From Palsa-461 sp036844945 (GTDB lineage Bacteria; Actinomycetota; Acidimicrobiia; Acidimicrobiales; RAAP-2): 6,896 nt of DNA. Positions 5,893 through 6,896 of the stretch are shown here, one piece after another (positions within the stretch are counted from its first letter, which is position 1; each line of letters starts with the position of its first letter). A program made the position numbers and the translations under genes. The notes beneath the pieces are model-generated. The model did no database searches. It had not been told where the DNA came from and was given only the letters and a program-made list of their open reading frames with translations. The stretch is taken from the NCBI GenBank assembly GCA_036844945.1, contig DAIUEV010000090.1:1-6896 (forward strand), written 5' to 3'.

Positions 5893-6197
5893 AGCTCCGC
5901 CCCGCACTTCCTGCACACGCGCACCTTGCGGCCCTGGTCGTCGATGTCCATCCCGATCCGGGCGGGGCCGCCGTGGCTGTTGCACCACACCGAGACGGCG
6001 GAGGCCGACATCGGCATGAACTTGTCGATGATCCCGCCCTGCATGGTCGCCCGGCGGGGCTTGGTGTGGCGCTTGGCGACGTTCACGCCGTCGAGCACCA
6101 CCTTGTCCTCCGAGGGGACCGTCCGGACCACCTCGCCGCGCTGGCCGCGGTGCTTGCCCGAGCGGACCACCACGGGGTCACCCTTGCGGATCCGCAT
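5889..6197 (-). CDS. rplX: 50S ribosomal protein L24 (uL24)
   Basis: An assembly-initiating large-subunit protein that binds the 5' end of 23S rRNA and later lies near the exit tunnel. The protein has 102 residues, the normal length. The KOW domain is at the N-terminus (RKGDPVVVRSGKHRGQRG, 4-21), followed by VVLDGVNVAKRHTKP (33-47), a GGIIDK segment (54-59) and the C-terminal RIG...RKVRVCRKCG. C72, H75, C95 and C98 form a CxxH...CxxC arrangement where Thermus-type L24 has two CxxC pairs, so a metal site is possible. The ATG overlaps the rplN stop by one base (TGATG) with a perfect GGAGGT six bases upstream. The frame is open upstream, but that translation is a shadow of rplN. Confidence 0.97.
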   Translation of the reverse strand: MRIRKGDPVVVRSGKHRGQRGEVVRTVPSEDKVVLDGVNVAKRHTKPRRATMQGGIIDKFMPMSASAVSVWCNSHGGPARIGMDIDDQGRKVRVCRKCGAEL

Positions 6198-6565
6198 CAC
6201 AACACCTCCGGCGCCAGCGAGACGATGCGCATGAACCGCTTGTCGCGCAGCTCCCGGCCGACCGGGCCGAAGATGCGGGTGCCGCGGGGCTGCTGCTGAT
6301 CGTTGATGAGCACGGCCGCGTTCTCGTCGAAGCGGATGTAGCTGCCGTCGGGGCGGCGCTTCTCCTTCTTCGTCCGTACGACCACGCACTTCACGACGTC
6401 GCCCTTCTTCACCTGGGCGCCGGGGATGGCGTCCTTCACCGTGGCCACGAAGATGTCGCCGATGCTGGCGTAACGCCGGCGCGATCCGCCGAGCACGCGG
6501 ATGCACAGCACCTCGCGGGCCCCCGAGTTGTCGGCTACCCGCAGGCGGGACTCCTGCTGGATCAT
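6197..6565 (-). CDS. rplN: 50S ribosomal protein L14 (uL14)
   Basis: A large-subunit protein that forms part of a bridge to 16S rRNA and is the binding site of the silencing factor RsfS in studied bacteria. The protein has 122 residues, the standard length. It opens MIQQESRLRVADNSGAR (1-17) and contains the signature DGSYIRFDENAAVLIND (73-89), then RGTRIFGPVGRELR (94-107) and the normal end MRIVSLAPEVL. The ATG lies in a four-base overlap (ATGA) with the rpsQ stop, and GGAG is eight bases upstream. An in-frame ATG 11 codons upstream, inside rpsQ, was not chosen because the MIQQES opening is nearly invariant in the family. No oddities are seen. Confidence 0.98.
   Translation of the reverse strand: MIQQESRLRVADNSGAREVLCIRVLGGSRRRYASIGDIFVATVKDAIPGAQVKKGDVVKCVVVRTKKEKRRPDGSYIRFDENAAVLINDQQQPRGTRIFGPVGRELRDKRFMRIVSLAPEVL
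6204..6209 (-). promoter_or_regulatory. Ribosome binding site of rplX
   Basis: GGAGGT on the minus strand, six bases before the ATG at 6197 and inside the last codons of rplN. It is the strongest Shine-Dalgarno I found in the window. It favours the ATG over the GTG that immediately precedes it, which would have a spacing of only three bases. Confidence 0.75.
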
Positions 6566-6834
6566 CGGGCCCGCTCCGTGATCTCGGTGAGGCGCCACCG
6601 CTTCAGCTTGGAGATCGGGCGGGTCTCGGCCACCTTGACCTTGTCTCCGACCTTGGCGGTGTTCTCCGGGTCGTCGACGTAGAGGCGCGTGGTCCGCTGC
6701 ACGGTCTTGCCGTAGCGGGGGTGGCGGACGCGCTCGACGATGGCGACGACGACCGTCGACTGCATCACGTCGGAGACGACGACGCCCTCACGGACCTTGC
6801 GGCGGTTTGGGCGGCTCTGTGGTTCCTCTGCCAT
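6562..6834 (-). CDS. rpsQ: 30S ribosomal protein S17 (uS17)
   Basis: A primary 16S rRNA-binding protein of the small-subunit body, with an OB fold. The protein has 90 residues from the ATG; the family is about 80-95. It shows RKVREGVVVSDVMQSTVVV (12-30), RHPRYGKTV (37-45) and the signature GDKVKVAETRPIS (63-75) followed by KLKRWRLTEI. A GTG at 6837 immediately precedes the ATG, but GAGGAG is five bases before the ATG and only two before the GTG, so I prefer the ATG. It overlaps the stop of the upstream frame by one base (TGATG), and its own stop overlaps rplN by four. Confidence 0.97.
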   Translation of the reverse strand: MAEEPQSRPNRRKVREGVVVSDVMQSTVVVAIVERVRHPRYGKTVQRTTRLYVDDPENTAKVGDKVKVAETRPISKLKRWRLTEITERAR

Positions 6835-6896
6835 CACTGCTCCTCGTCGGCGGCCTTGCGGGTGCGGCGGGCCCTGGGCTTCGGCGCCGCCGGCTC
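6834..6896 (-). CDS. rpmC: Probable 50S ribosomal protein L29 (uL29), C-terminal tail only
   Basis: The last 20 codons and TGA stop of a gene that enters from beyond the window. The visible residues are rich in Pro, Ala, Arg and Lys (PKPRARRTRKAADEEQ at the end) and hold no family motif. The call rests on position: rpmC lies directly before rpsQ in nearly all spc/S10 clusters, and the stop overlaps the rpsQ ATG by one base. If it is L29, this end looks like a charged, flexible extension past the usual helical hairpin. The conserved part of the protein is not visible, so the identity is inferred. Confidence 0.65.
   Translation of the reverse strand, partial: EPAAPKPRARRTRKAADEEQ
6840..6845 (-). 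promoter_or_regulatory. Ribosome binding site of rpsQ
   Basis: GAGGAG on the minus strand, five bases before the ATG at 6834 and inside the C-terminal codons of the upstream gene. It decides between ATG (6834) and the adjacent GTG (6837). Confidence 0.65.

Noticed and set aside
5155..6234. A 359-codon plus-strand open frame opposite rplE and rplX
   Set aside because: It mirrors the L5 and L24 genes codon for codon and has the same composition bias; its GLLHVGLLHVG-like repeats are just the complement of the ETDVQ repeat.
1..6896. Search for a defence system, mobile element, CRISPR array or novel cluster
   Set aside because: Every part is accounted for by conserved ribosomal, secretion and housekeeping genes in standard order; no repeats beyond the rplE one, no tRNA-like structure and no foreign composition were seen.
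6834..6896. A promoter for the operon at the right edge
   Set aside because: The bases up to the edge are in an open frame ending at the rpsQ start, and no -10 or -35-like AT-rich sequence is present. The promoter is presumably farther upstream, in the S10 cluster.

Overview
The window is a GC-rich (roughly 70% G+C by eye) and almost wholly coding stretch of a bacterial chromosome. All genes lie on the minus strand, so transcription runs from high to low coordinates. The order is rpmC (3' tail only), rpsQ, rplN, rplX, rplE, rpsN, rpsH, rplF, rplR, rpsE, rpmD, rplO, secY, adk, map (5' part only). This is the end of the S10 cluster followed by the classic spc ribosomal-protein operon, with the secY-adk-map extension common in Gram-positive bacteria. 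The GC content, the 61-residue zinc-type S14 and close wording to actinobacterial proteins in S8, L5 and L30 point to Actinomycetota. A deep lineage such as Acidimicrobiia is my guess, not something proven here.

Layout in transcription order: 6896-6562 holds the L29 tail and S17; 6565-5889 holds L14 and L24; 5892-4985 holds L5 (with an unusual N-terminal extension) and S14; 4974-3994 holds S8 and L6; 3997-2854 holds L18, S5 and L30; 2857-2369 holds L15; 2332-1046 holds SecY; 1039-350 holds adenylate kinase; 350-1 holds the first 116 residues of methionine aminopeptidase. Of 14 gene junctions, eight overlap (four by 4 nt and four by 1 nt). The largest gaps are two of 36 nt. There is no promoter, terminator, RNA gene, mobile element or CRISPR array that I can support, and no stretch over 300 bases without a gene.

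The genes work together in making and processing proteins. Nine large-subunit and four small-subunit ribosomal proteins build the ribosome. SecY is the channel through which nascent proteins leave the cytoplasm. Methionine aminopeptidase trims the N-termini of new proteins, and adenylate kinase balances adenine nucleotides. The tight packing implies one polycistronic message with translational coupling.

I found no new biological system. The points that deserve a second look are small departures from family norms: an L5 with about 50 extra N-terminal residues encoded partly by a 15-bp tandem repeat, an L24 with a possible Cys-Cys-Cys-His metal site, and an adenylate kinase with altered P-loop and AMP-site motifs.
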